Part shown: piece after piece, positions 8,600 through 14,959 of the stretch
Layout of the letters: each line of letters starts with the position of its first letter
Numbering within the stretch: the stretch's first letter is position 1
Origin: Methanobacteriota archaeon
GTDB taxonomy: Archaea > Thermoplasmatota > Poseidoniia > Poseidoniales > Poseidoniaceae
NCBI GenBank assembly: GCA_002727515.1
Contig: PBXF01000011.1
Location: forward strand, 166,616 to 181,625
Length of the DNA: 15,010 nt
Direction of reading: 5' to 3'
Program-made: the position numbers and the translations under genes
The notes under the pieces: generated by a model
What the model was told of the DNA's origin: nothing
What the model saw: only the letters and a program-made list of their open reading frames with translations
Database searches by the model: none

Positions 8600-8702
8600 A
8601 ACTCTCGCCAGCACTCCCACAGAAAAGACGCCTTTGAATAATCCGATTGGATTCGAATCTTCACACGATGCGTTCAATAGAGATGTTTGAGTCGGCTTGT
8701 CC
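8600..8702. promoter_or_regulatory. Divergent region between sucC and the nucleotidyltransferase gene
   Basis: About 100 bases once both starts are corrected. It must carry promoters in both directions. On the minus strand a TTATTCAA-like element about 40 bases before GTG 8599 is the only weak TATA-like candidate. I see no clear box for the plus strand and no obvious ribosome site for ATG 8703. Confidence 0.35.
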
Positions 8703-9677
8703 ATGCAGGTCGTCGTATTAGCAGGAGGAATTGGCTCTCGATTGCGACCTTGGACAAATCAAATCCCAAAGCCACTCTTACCAATGTTGGATTCAACACT
8801 TCTTGAGAGAGTAATCGAGTGTGTTCCTGAAAATTTGGTTGATGAAGTAGTTGTAGCAGGCGGATATAAAGTCGACATGATAAAGGAATTTTTCGATAAG
8901 GCAGATGTTGATTTTGACGTACGCATTGTTCCTGAAACCGAACCCCTGGGAACAGGAGGTGCTTTGGGAAATTGCAGAGACGTAGTTTCTGGAAGATTTG
9001 CTTGTTTTAATGGAGATATAGTTTCATCACTTGATTTTACAAACATGCTAGAGCAACATGAAAGATCGAAAGCATCTGGAACTCTAGGGTTATGGGAAGT
9101 CGAAGACCCTACCAGGTTTGGTATTGTTGGATTAGATGCGAACAACTTCATTACTAAATTCAAAGAAAAGCCAAAGCCAGAAGAAGTATTTTCTAATCTA
9201 ATCAATGCTGGTTCTTATATTTTGGAAGATTCAGTATTTGACATAATGCCAAATGGAAAACACAGTCTAGAAAGAGATATTTTCCCACAGATGGCTGAGC
9301 GTGGAGAACTTACAGGTTTTCCATTCCAGGGCTACTTCATCGATGCGGGTACGCCAATTTCTTGGCATCAAGCAATAAAATGCTGTATAGCAGAAAAAAG
9401 ATACAAAACAGGTTCAGTCGTAAATGGATCTTGGCATCAGTCAGAGATTTCGTCTGCATTTAATTCTATGATAGAATCGAATTGTAAAATAGATGGACTG
9501 GTGAAGGAATCTACGGTATTGAAAAATTCGATAATTGGTCAAGGATCGAATATAACAAATTGCTTGATTGGTCAAAATGTAACAATCGGAGAAAATTGCA
9601 ATTTAGATTCAGTAATCGTTGGTCACGGAGTAAACGTGGAATCAGAGTATTCTCAAACGAATGGGATTATAGATTAG
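8703..9677 (+). CDS. Sugar-nucleotide pyrophosphorylase (NDP-sugar nucleotidyltransferase) with beta-helix C-terminus
   Basis: Catalyses NTP + sugar-1-phosphate to NDP-sugar + pyrophosphate, supplying activated sugars for glycans or lipids. The 324-residue protein has the nucleotidyltransferase signature GGIGSRLRP (8-16), PKPLLP (22-27), LGTGGAL (82-88), FNGD with catalytic metal-binding Asp105, and a [10 protein letters not shown] segment that positions the sugar. The last ~75 residues contain hexapeptide-like repeats ([29 protein letters not shown]) typical of a left-handed beta-helix, as in mannose-1-phosphate guanylyltransferases and GlmU-type enzymes. Nucleotide and sugar specificity are not resolvable; GDP-mannose or dTDP/UDP-glucose pyrophosphorylase are the main options. 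ATG 8703 is preferred over the upstream TTG 8697. tpiA follows after 32 bases on the same strand. Confidence 0.87.
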   Translation: MQVVVLAGGIGSRLRPWTNQIPKPLLPMLDSTLLERVIECVPENLVDEVVVAGGYKVDMIKEFFDKADVDFDVRIVPETEPLGTGGALGNCRDVVSGRFACFNGDIVSSLDFTNMLEQHERSKASGTLGLWEVEDPTRFGIVGLDANNFITKFKEKPKPEEVFSNLINAGSYILEDSVFDIMPNGKHSLERDIFPQMAERGELTGFPFQGYFIDAGTPISWHQAIKCCIAEKRYKTGSVVNGSWHQSEISSAFNSMIESNCKIDGLVKESTVLKNSIIGQGSNITNCLIGQNVTIGENCNLDSVIVGHGVNVESEYSQTNGIID

Positions 9678-9709
9678 TACCAAATCCGGCAATATAGGTG
9701 TGAAATAGT

Positions 9710-10369
9710 ATGACTGAGGCTTTGATTGTTGTTAATTTCAAGACATATGCTACTGCATATGGCTCGCAAGCAGAATCTCTCGGACAGATGATGGCCGAAG
9801 TAAATACAAACGCAAGAATGGTTGCAGTTGTAAGTGCCTTTGACCTTTCAGCAGTATCTTCTATAGAAGGTTTAGAAGTTTGGAGTCAGCACCTAGATCC
9901 AGTTGGAAAAGGGTCTCATACAGGATGGTTAGAACCAGATGCAGCAATCGAAAGAGGTGCTGTTGGTACAATCATTAACCACGCTGAACACAAGGTCTCA
10001 ATAGACCATGTTGCTAAATTAATGGAAATGCTTCCAGAAGGATTCCCTATCTGTGCTTGTGCTGCTGATGTTGAAGAAGCGAGAGCACTCGCTGAACTGG
10101 GGCCAACATTCATCGCTGTTGAGCCACCTGAATTAATCGGTGGAGACATATCTGTAACAACAGCAGACCCTGCTATCGTAAGTGATACAGTTGCAGCTGT
10201 AAAGGAAGTAAATTCCAATGTTAGGGTACTCTGCGGTGCTGGTGTCAAGAATGGAAAAGACGTCGCAACCGCGATATCACTTGGTGCAGAAGGTGTGCTA
10301 TTAGCAAGCGGTGTTACAAAAGCGGTTAATCCAATGGGTGTCCTCCAAGACTTGGTTTCAAGTCTCTAG
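9710..10369 (+). CDS. tpiA: Triosephosphate isomerase, archaeal type
   Basis: Interconverts dihydroxyacetone phosphate and glyceraldehyde 3-phosphate in glycolysis/gluconeogenesis. At 219 residues it is the short archaeal form (bacterial and eukaryotic enzymes are about 250). Catalytic residues are visible: Asn9 and Lys11 in NFKTY, His91 in NHAEHK, and Glu138 in AVEPPELIGG. CGAGVKNGKDV (175-185) and LLASGVTKA form the phosphate-binding loops. AGGTG lies nine bases before the ATG. It shares strand and close spacing with the sugar nucleotidyltransferase, so co-transcription is likely. It converges on the next gene with ten bases between stops. The archaeal form is a main reason for assigning the window to an archaeon. 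Confidence 0.96.
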   Translation: MTEALIVVNFKTYATAYGSQAESLGQMMAEVNTNARMVAVVSAFDLSAVSSIEGLEVWSQHLDPVGKGSHTGWLEPDAAIERGAVGTIINHAEHKVSIDHVAKLMEMLPEGFPICACAADVEEARALAELGPTFIAVEPPELIGGDISVTTADPAIVSDTVAAVKEVNSNVRVLCGAGVKNGKDVATAISLGAEGVLLASGVTKAVNPMGVLQDLVSSL

Positions 10370-10379
10370 AAGTTTGATC

Positions 10380-11351
10380 CTAAAGTTTTGTAGAAGATTT
10401 TAGCATTTCCAAAGATGCTTGCTCCAGTTTTGCCCTTGTCAAGTCATCTCCGCCAGGACAAGTATCTCTATGGCCGCATGTCTTGCAGAATTTTTCATTT
10501 GAAGCAAGTGGAATTTGAGATAAATCGCAAGCAGGTCCCAACTTATCGTGAAGATTTTTCATGGCTCTAATATCCATATTTATCAGATTAAGTGAATCTT
10601 TTTTCATGGTTTCACTACCTTTTTTCTTGCACCATTGCCATTTGCCTCTAAACCAGTTTAACTCATGAATAATAAATCGATTAGGATCAGATGGTAAGCC
10701 AGTTCGTCTAATTGCCCAGTGCAGCATAGACATATTTTCCTCGGAGACTTCACTTTGAGATGATTGCACACTAAATCGTAGAAGATTCCATGTGCTACCT
10801 TCTTTCCAAATAATATCTGGAGTTATATGCAAAATATTACTCCGATAATTCGTGGTATCTAATCTAGAAAAGGTATACCATTCGGTGATATTATCATTCA
10901 GTATATTCTGAATGATTGGATTTTTCATAAATGAATGGTATCGCAGACAAGAAATTTCAACCAATCTGTCAATTTCAGAGCTAGGAACTCTAAATTTTAA
11001 TTTTGAACTCTTTCTTATTCGTTTCTCTATTAGGTTTAATGTTTTATTCTGTCTAAAACGCCTGCCCATTATTGCCATCCTTATTTTGGAAGCAATCTCA
11101 GAATCATTCCAAGATATTTTATTTCTGTGAGATTCTAATCTCTGAAATACAATCATTCTGACTGACCTTTGCATCATTCTCCAGGGTGATGACCAATCCG
11201 AAATGTTTTGCAAACTTCTGTTGAAGGTTCTGTTTTTCTTTCGAAAACCATACTTCAATATCCATGCCCTTGGGCATTGATGCAATAGTTGTCTTCTGCT
11301 AATTGACCAAACATTAGGCCTGTTTATTCTCATTACTCGTGTATCTCTCAT
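10380..11351 (-). CDS. RecB/Cas4-like PD-(D/E)XK-family protein, apparently catalytically degenerate, with four-Cys Fe-S motif
   Basis: 323 residues. The N-terminus SISRRQLLHQCPRAWILKYG (16-35) matches the opening helix of RecB/AddB/Cas4-type PD-(D/E)XK proteins, including a cysteine (Cys26). The C-terminus has FCKTCGHRDTCP with Cys289, 292 and 298, so the one-plus-three cysteine pattern used in Cas4/AddB for a 4Fe-4S cluster is present. Motif II keeps His175 and Asp179 (HITPDIIW). The strand that should carry D/E-x-K reads LLRFSVQS (190-197), placing Arg192 and Ser194 where the acidic residue and lysine are expected, and the later Gln-x3-Tyr motif is not evident. I infer a non-cleaving or much altered DNA-binding protein; the family assignment itself is by motif, not alignment. 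ATG 11333 is an alternative start. It is transcribed divergently from the photolyase gene. Confidence 0.62.
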   Translation of the reverse strand: MRDTRVMRINRPNVWSISRRQLLHQCPRAWILKYGFRKKNRTFNRSLQNISDWSSPWRMMQRSVRMIVFQRLESHRNKISWNDSEIASKIRMAIMGRRFRQNKTLNLIEKRIRKSSKLKFRVPSSEIDRLVEISCLRYHSFMKNPIIQNILNDNITEWYTFSRLDTTNYRSNILHITPDIIWKEGSTWNLLRFSVQSSQSEVSEENMSMLHWAIRRTGLPSDPNRFIIHELNWFRGKWQWCKKKGSETMKKDSLNLINMDIRAMKNLHDKLGPACDLSQIPLASNEKFCKTCGHRDTCPGGDDLTRAKLEQASLEMLKSSTKL

Positions 11352-11441
11352 TAACTCATTCGATTTTCGTCAAAGATTGTAAATCCTTCCAGGTATACAG
11401 CCATTTACAAGTCTTGATATGCTAAACGCAGATGGCAAATC
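11352..11441. promoter_or_regulatory. Divergent promoter with inverted repeat
   Basis: The 90 bases between the nuclease-like and photolyase genes hold TTGTAAAT (11377-11384) and its exact reverse complement ATTTACAA (11403-11410), 18 bases apart, with a GTATAC palindrome (11393-11398) near the centre. Each arm contains TTTACAA reading toward its gene, 29 bases (minus) and 35 bases (plus) from the start codons, so the arms may be the two TATA boxes, a regulator operator, or both. Confidence 0.5.
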
Positions 11442-13055
11442 ATGGGTGTGTTCACCGACTCGATTAAAGATGTCAGTGATGACATCACAAAGTGGCATTT
11501 TGTGGCCTATGACCAACTAAATCACGCACTTTTGCCAGATGATGTGGCAGAATCCAACACAGGACTATTATTCATAGAGACCAAATGGAAAGCAAGACGT
11601 CTCCCATACCACAAACAAAAGTTGGCTCTCCTTCTCTCAAACCAGCGACATTTCGCTATTGAAATGCAGGAACAAGGATATCCTATCAAGTACGTTTTTG
11701 ATGAAAGGCCGTATTCTGAAATTCTTGATGATTTTGCATCTAGAGGCTACACCCTAACCACCACAGAATCAGCAGAATTAGTTATGAGAGAACAAATCTC
11801 AATGGTAGATAACATACAAATTCTCTCCCATAAAGGTTGGATTACAACGAAAGAAGATTTCATTTTGTCTCAAGGAAACAAAAAGACATGGAAGATGGAT
11901 CCTTTTTATCGATTGGTTAGAAAGAAGTATGACGTAATGATTGATGAAGGAAAACCGGTAGGTGGAAAATGGTCTTTAGATTACGAGAATAGACTACCAT
12001 GGGATAACGCAGTAAGCCTACCAGAGGTGATTCGATTCGATTGCGATGACATAACAAACGAAGTAATTGAGATGATAGAAAATGATTTTTCAAATCACCC
12101 AGGGAAAATCGATCCTGAAAATCTTCCTTCATCATTTGCACAAGCAAAGAGCTTGTGGAATTGGGCTAAAATGAATGTAATGACCTATTTTGGTCCGTAC
12201 GAAGATGCCATGACCTTGCAACACAAAACCTTGTTTCACACAACTATTTCCTCAATGTTGAATCTTTCGAGATTGCTACCAATGGATGTTGTAAAAGATG
12301 CAGAAATGCTTGATATACCACTAAATTCGAAAGAAGGTTTTATTCGCCAAATTCTTGGTTGGAGAGAATTTGTAAAGCATGTCCATGATATAACTAATGG
12401 TTTTGAGGATAATCCAGAAAAAGATTCGGTAGCACGACCAGGAGCAGGCTGGGAAGGTGACTGGCCAGATAGTAGAAAGTCACCTAATTTTCTTTCAAAC
12501 CAATACCCGCTACCACCCGTTTATTGGGGTTCAGAATCAGGCATGTTGTGTCTAGATACAGCAGTATCAGACGTAGTAAACACAGGTTATACGCATCATA
12601 TACCTCGTTTGATGGTACTTGCTAACATCGGTAATCTGCTACAGGTAAATCCAAGAGAATTGACAGATTGGTTTTGGGCTATGTTTACAGATGCATATGA
12701 TTGGGTTGTTGAGCCTAATGTACTAGCGATGGGAACTTACGCAGTGGGCGGTTTAATGACAACAAAACCCTATGTTAGTGGCACTCCTTACATCAAGAAA
12801 ATGGGTGATTATTGTGGAGATTGTTCCCTGCATTTCAAGAAATCTTGTCCTATTTCGGATATGTATTGGAATTTTTTAGATGAAAACAAGCACCTTCTCG
12901 AAGGCAATGTTAGGCTCGCCATGCCTTTGAGAACTCTATCTAAAAAATCAAAAGAAGCAAAGCAGTCATCTAAGGAAGTAACTGCTTACGTGAGACAACA
13001 ATTGTCATTAGGTGAGAAACTTGATGAGCAAGTTCTGGTAACGATGAAGTCCTAG
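11442..13055 (+). CDS. Iron-sulfur (6-4) photolyase / cryptochrome-like protein (FeS-BCP, PhrB class)
   Basis: Flavin photolyase-related protein, 537 residues (family about 500-520), predicted to repair UV (6-4) photoproducts using light, with FAD and a 4Fe-4S cluster. Seen: an N-terminal alpha/beta domain (HFVAYDQLN, LLFIETKWKARRLPYHKQKL), FIRQILGWREFVKHVH in the helical FAD domain, and four cysteines at 370, 458, 461 and 469. The 88-residue spacing from the first to second cysteine and the C-x2-C pair match my recollection of Agrobacterium PhrB (350, 438, 441, 454). THHIPRLM places His385/386 exactly 15 residues after the first cysteine, as for the PhrB repair-site histidines. The loop before the last cysteine is about five residues shorter than in PhrB. 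No ribosome site precedes the ATG, so the message may be leaderless or short-leadered. The gene is divergent from the Fe-S nuclease-like gene. Confidence 0.9.
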   Translation: MGVFTDSIKDVSDDITKWHFVAYDQLNHALLPDDVAESNTGLLFIETKWKARRLPYHKQKLALLLSNQRHFAIEMQEQGYPIKYVFDERPYSEILDDFASRGYTLTTTESAELVMREQISMVDNIQILSHKGWITTKEDFILSQGNKKTWKMDPFYRLVRKKYDVMIDEGKPVGGKWSLDYENRLPWDNAVSLPEVIRFDCDDITNEVIEMIENDFSNHPGKIDPENLPSSFAQAKSLWNWAKMNVMTYFGPYEDAMTLQHKTLFHTTISSMLNLSRLLPMDVVKDAEMLDIPLNSKEGFIRQILGWREFVKHVHDITNGFEDNPEKDSVARPGAGWEGDWPDSRKSPNFLSNQYPLPPVYWGSESGMLCLDTAVSDVVNTGYTHHIPRLMVLANIGNLLQVNPRELTDWFWAMFTDAYDWVVEPNVLAMGTYAVGGLMTTKPYVSGTPYIKKMGDYCGDCSLHFKKSCPISDMYWNFLDENKHLLEGNVRLAMPLRTLSKKSKEAKQSSKEVTAYVRQQLSLGEKLDEQVLVTMKS

Positions 13056-13080
13056 AATCCTCTTTGTAAACAGTGATGGG

Positions 13081-13152
13081 ATGATAGAAAATAGTTTGAC
13101 TGGGGCAAAAGATACGCAAGCCATCGAAGACTACTGGAATGAATTATCCTGA
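13081..13152 (+). CDS. Possible 23-residue micro-ORF after the photolyase gene
   Basis: ATG-initiated frame ending in TGA, encoding a peptide that begins MIENSLTGAK and ends EDYWNELS. A GATGGG directly precedes the ATG, too close for a normal ribosome site. The frame is open back to 13048 without another ATG. Composition is protein-like but the length is compatible with chance. It could be a remnant rather than a gene. Confidence 0.2.
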   Translation: MIENSLTGAKDTQAIEDYWNELS

Positions 13153-13195
13153 TTTATTTAAACAAATTTCCAAATAATGGGGTTTTTGTTTATGA

Positions 13196-13261
13196 TTAGC
13201 AACATCCATCACATGAGCAGTTTGAGCCACATGGATTACAATTACAACACTCGCAAGGCAT
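13196..13261 (-). CDS. Miniature Cys-rich (metallothionein-like) peptide, 21 residues
   Basis: The minus-strand frame ATG 13261 to TAA 13196 encodes 21 residues, nine of them cysteine (positions 3, 5, 6, 8, 11, 15, 17, 20, 21), arranged as CECCNC, CGSNCSC and a terminal CC. The density and CxC/CC spacing are those of metallothioneins; the fungal copper metallothionein of Neurospora is of similar size (about 25 residues, seven Cys). Predicted role, by inference only: binding of soft metals such as Cu(I), Zn or Cd, or a metal sensor. No His or aromatic residue is present. A TTTATTTA element (13290-13283) is centred about 26 bases upstream of the ATG, the archaeal TATA-to-start distance, and there is no ribosome site, fitting a leaderless transcript. 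The frame is closed upstream by a TAA, and no longer gene explains these bases. Confidence 0.5.
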   Translation of the reverse strand: MPCECCNCNPCGSNCSCDGCC

Positions 13262-13282
13262 GATTTGTCTACATGGGAATAA

Positions 13283-13290
13283 TAAATAAA
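13283..13290 (-). promoter_or_regulatory. TATA-like box for the Cys-rich peptide
   Basis: TTTATTTA on the minus strand, centre about 26 bases from ATG 13261. This matches the position of an archaeal TATA box for a transcript that starts at or next to the start codon. Confidence 0.4.
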
Positions 13291-13355
13291 GGTAGCGTAA
13301 TTATTAATTTTTACACCTTTATTATCATGGATTATATCAAAATCTGGGTCCCAAA

Positions 13356-13622
13356 TCAATTATTTTTCCTTCTGAGAAATTTAGATAACACTAATATTAC
13401 AACTCCAACAATTAATCCCCATTGACCTAAAAAAAGCATCATCTGCATGCCAAATCCGCCACCGCCACTTTTACCAAATCCAGAAGGTCCGATTTGGAAA
13501 AATAGGAGCAAGGAAAATAGAATTGTTGGGATAGATATGATTTCTAATATTGTGAGATTTTTCTTGAATAATATACTCTTATTTTCTTCTTCTGATTTTT
13601 CATCACCAGGGGAATTCGACAT
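13356..13622 (-). CDS. Small two-helix membrane protein, hypothetical
   Basis: 88 residues, no family recognised. An acidic N-terminus (about 1-20) is followed by membrane helix 24-43, a Gly-rich loop (SGFGKSGGGGFG, about 47-58), a second helix 60-80 and a basic end KFLRRKNN. By the positive-inside rule the C-terminus is cytoplasmic, and with two helices the N-terminus would be too. ATG 13622 is preceded by GAGG only two bases away, so it may be leaderless. It lies downstream of, and on the same strand as, another small membrane protein gene, 52 bases away. Confidence 0.65.
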   Translation of the reverse strand: MSNSPGDEKSEEENKSILFKKNLTILEIISIPTILFSLLLFFQIGPSGFGKSGGGGFGMQMMLFLGQWGLIVGVVILVLSKFLRRKNN

Positions 13623-13674
13623 ATCCTCGTTTGTAAATATTAGAATCCCTTACTTAACGATGCTTAGAAATTGT

Positions 13675-14067
13675 TTATTTCATGAAAAATACAGCTACAG
13701 TTGAAATTATAAACAAAACAAAAGAGAGTACTAAGCCTACAAGCAGACCGGTAGCATATCTCCATTCACGTCGTGTAAACTGGAAAATACTGTATGCGAT
13801 AGAGGATATTGCTAGGACAAGAAGCAGCCGACCTGGATAGTAATATTCTTCTGGATACTCACATGGGCTACCTATGCCTATATTCCAACAGAAGTTTTCA
13901 TATTCGTTGAAAAATTGGTAGACGCCAATTATCGCACCGAAGACAAATACTCGACTTATACCACGTTGAAAATCGTGATTTTTGTAGATCTTTTTTTCTG
14001 TGGGAGTCAGATATTGCACAGAAGGGTTGGATTTTCCCTCTGGCTGATCAGAGAAAGGGTGAGGCAT
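13675..14067 (-). CDS. Three-helix membrane protein, hypothetical
   Basis: 130 residues, unrecognised. A soluble N-terminus of ~37 residues with a basic TEKKIYKN segment is followed by helices at about 39-53, 81-96 and 106-128. The loop between helices 1 and 2 is acidic and aromatic and holds Cys60 and Cys69, while Arg99-Arg100 follow helix 2. Positive-inside reasoning puts the Cys-containing loop outside, where a disulfide is possible. No catalytic or binding motif is visible. Confidence 0.68.
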   Translation of the reverse strand: MPHPFSDQPEGKSNPSVQYLTPTEKKIYKNHDFQRGISRVFVFGAIIGVYQFFNEYENFCWNIGIGSPCEYPEEYYYPGRLLLVLAISSIAYSIFQFTRREWRYATGLLVGLVLSFVLFIISTVAVFFMK

Positions 14068-14358
14068 GTGTTCAGTTTCTAAGAATAGTTTCTTGCATTT
14101 AGTTCTTTTTTCATAAAATAACAGCTAAGAAAATAATCTGCAAGATACAGCGTTTTGAGAATCAATTCTAGTCTTTCATAATACCTTGAGATGTTTTAGA
14201 AGACTCATTGAAGGTCGATTATTATCTCACAGTTAGAGTCAATAATGAGAGATTATATTGCAAAGCATGCGAGACTTACGATTCTCTTTAGGTCTTTTCT
14301 TGATTGTACTTTCAATCCCTTCTTTTCCTTCTCTGGGGATCTTCGATTAGAATGTATC
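14068..14358. other. Non-coding stretch of about 290 bases
   Basis: AT-rich sequence between the divergent small membrane protein genes. I see no RNA gene, repeat or convincing terminator. A TTATTATC at about 14219-14226 could be a TATA-like box for a transcript starting near 14245. The frame 14245-14358 is open in phase with the downstream gene but its encoded residues look non-protein-like. Confidence 0.35.
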
Positions 14359-14664
14359 ATGAACGACAATGGCAACTGCAATTTGTATAAGAATATCCAG
14401 ATTACTTCTCTTGCAACAATGACAATTGGTATGCTATTGGCAATTCTTTCAAGGCCAGGTGGAACAGGAATTAAGGTGTTAGATATGGATGAAGAGGATG
14501 CGATGTTTGACACAATGGTCTCTGAATTTTCGAGTGACAAACCAGACCATCACGCAGTCGGAGTAGTCAAAGAAGGCTACGAATGGGTGGAACACCCTGT
14601 GGGTTCTGAGATATGGTTTACTCGGCCTGCATCAGGTGGAATTTGGACTAAATACAACGGATGA
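14359..14664 (+). CDS. Membrane-anchored small protein with Trp-spaced, WW-like C-terminus
   Basis: 101 residues from ATG 14359. A short polar N-terminus is followed by one membrane helix (about 13-30), an acidic linker (LDMDEEDAMFD) and a C-terminal block, residues 71-99, with Trp76, Trp86 and Trp96 exactly ten apart and Pro80/Pro90. The W...WF...W layout with the outer tryptophans 20 residues apart resembles a WW-type three-strand sheet; this is a structural guess, not a family match. The frame continues upstream to ATG 14245 (139 residues), but the extra 38 residues are Phe/Cys-rich and unlike the rest, so I prefer the internal ATG. Neither start has a clear ribosome site. Confidence 0.58.
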   Translation: MNDNGNCNLYKNIQITSLATMTIGMLLAILSRPGGTGIKVLDMDEEDAMFDTMVSEFSSDKPDHHAVGVVKEGYEWVEHPVGSEIWFTRPASGGIWTKYNG

Positions 14665-14701
14665 AACCTTGCGATTTCATAGAAATAAAGAATAGTAAAA
14701 T

Positions 14702-14959
14702 CTACTTCTTTTTAGACTCGCTTTCCTCGTTTATAACTTCAACAGATTTTCTGTATTTTCGGTCAAGAAATATGTCCAAAAAATAAAAACTAAACCCAAC
14801 TAAGTAGGAAGAAATACACATGGTGTCAGCCTTTTCAGTTGTGGTTGGGACGAACCAGCCTGTAGTACTAATACTTTTGACATAGATGTAGGAACTTACG
14901 ATAATTATCAAACACCCGATGGCGGTCAGCACTCCACTTCCTTCTCTAGAATCCGACAT
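14702..14959 (-). CDS. Small two-helix membrane protein, hypothetical
   Basis: 85 residues, no family recognised. Membrane helices lie at about 8-27 and 46-64, separated by a short polar loop, followed by a charged tail (DRKYRK, then an acidic run and KKK). Basic residues after helix 2 suggest both ends are cytoplasmic. An AAAATTTTATTC stretch about 30-35 bases upstream of ATG 14959 may be its promoter. It converges on the WW-like gene with 37 bases between stops. Confidence 0.65.
   Translation of the reverse strand: MSDSREGSGVLTAIGCLIIIVSSYIYVKSISTTGWFVPTTTEKADTMCISSYLVGFSFYFLDIFLDRKYRKSVEVINEESESKKK

Noticed and set aside
8600..8704. 35-residue N-terminal extension of SucC from ATG 8704
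   Set aside because: The SucC family begins at NIHEYQGK; the extension would overlap the divergent nucleotidyltransferase gene and has no conserved character.
9916..10248. 110-residue minus-strand frame inside tpiA
   Set aside because: It is antisense to a clear tpiA with all catalytic residues. Its Ser/Thr/Ala-rich composition reflects reverse reading.
13056..13195. Search for a tRNA, structured RNA or terminator after the photolyase gene
   Set aside because: I found no cloverleaf, stable stem or convincing T-run; only the short ATG frame noted separately.
13144..13359. 71-residue minus-strand frame starting with TTG just inside the end of the 88-residue membrane protein gene
   Set aside because: It starts at a weak TTG, has His/Val-rich sequence without domain character, and covers the same bases as the Cys-rich frame, which has a better start, promoter spacing and a highly non-random composition.
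14245..14358. 38-residue upstream extension of the WW-like membrane protein
   Set aside because: Its Phe/Cys/Arg-rich sequence and codon choice differ from the rest of the gene. It is kept only as an alternative start because a weak TATA-like element precedes it.
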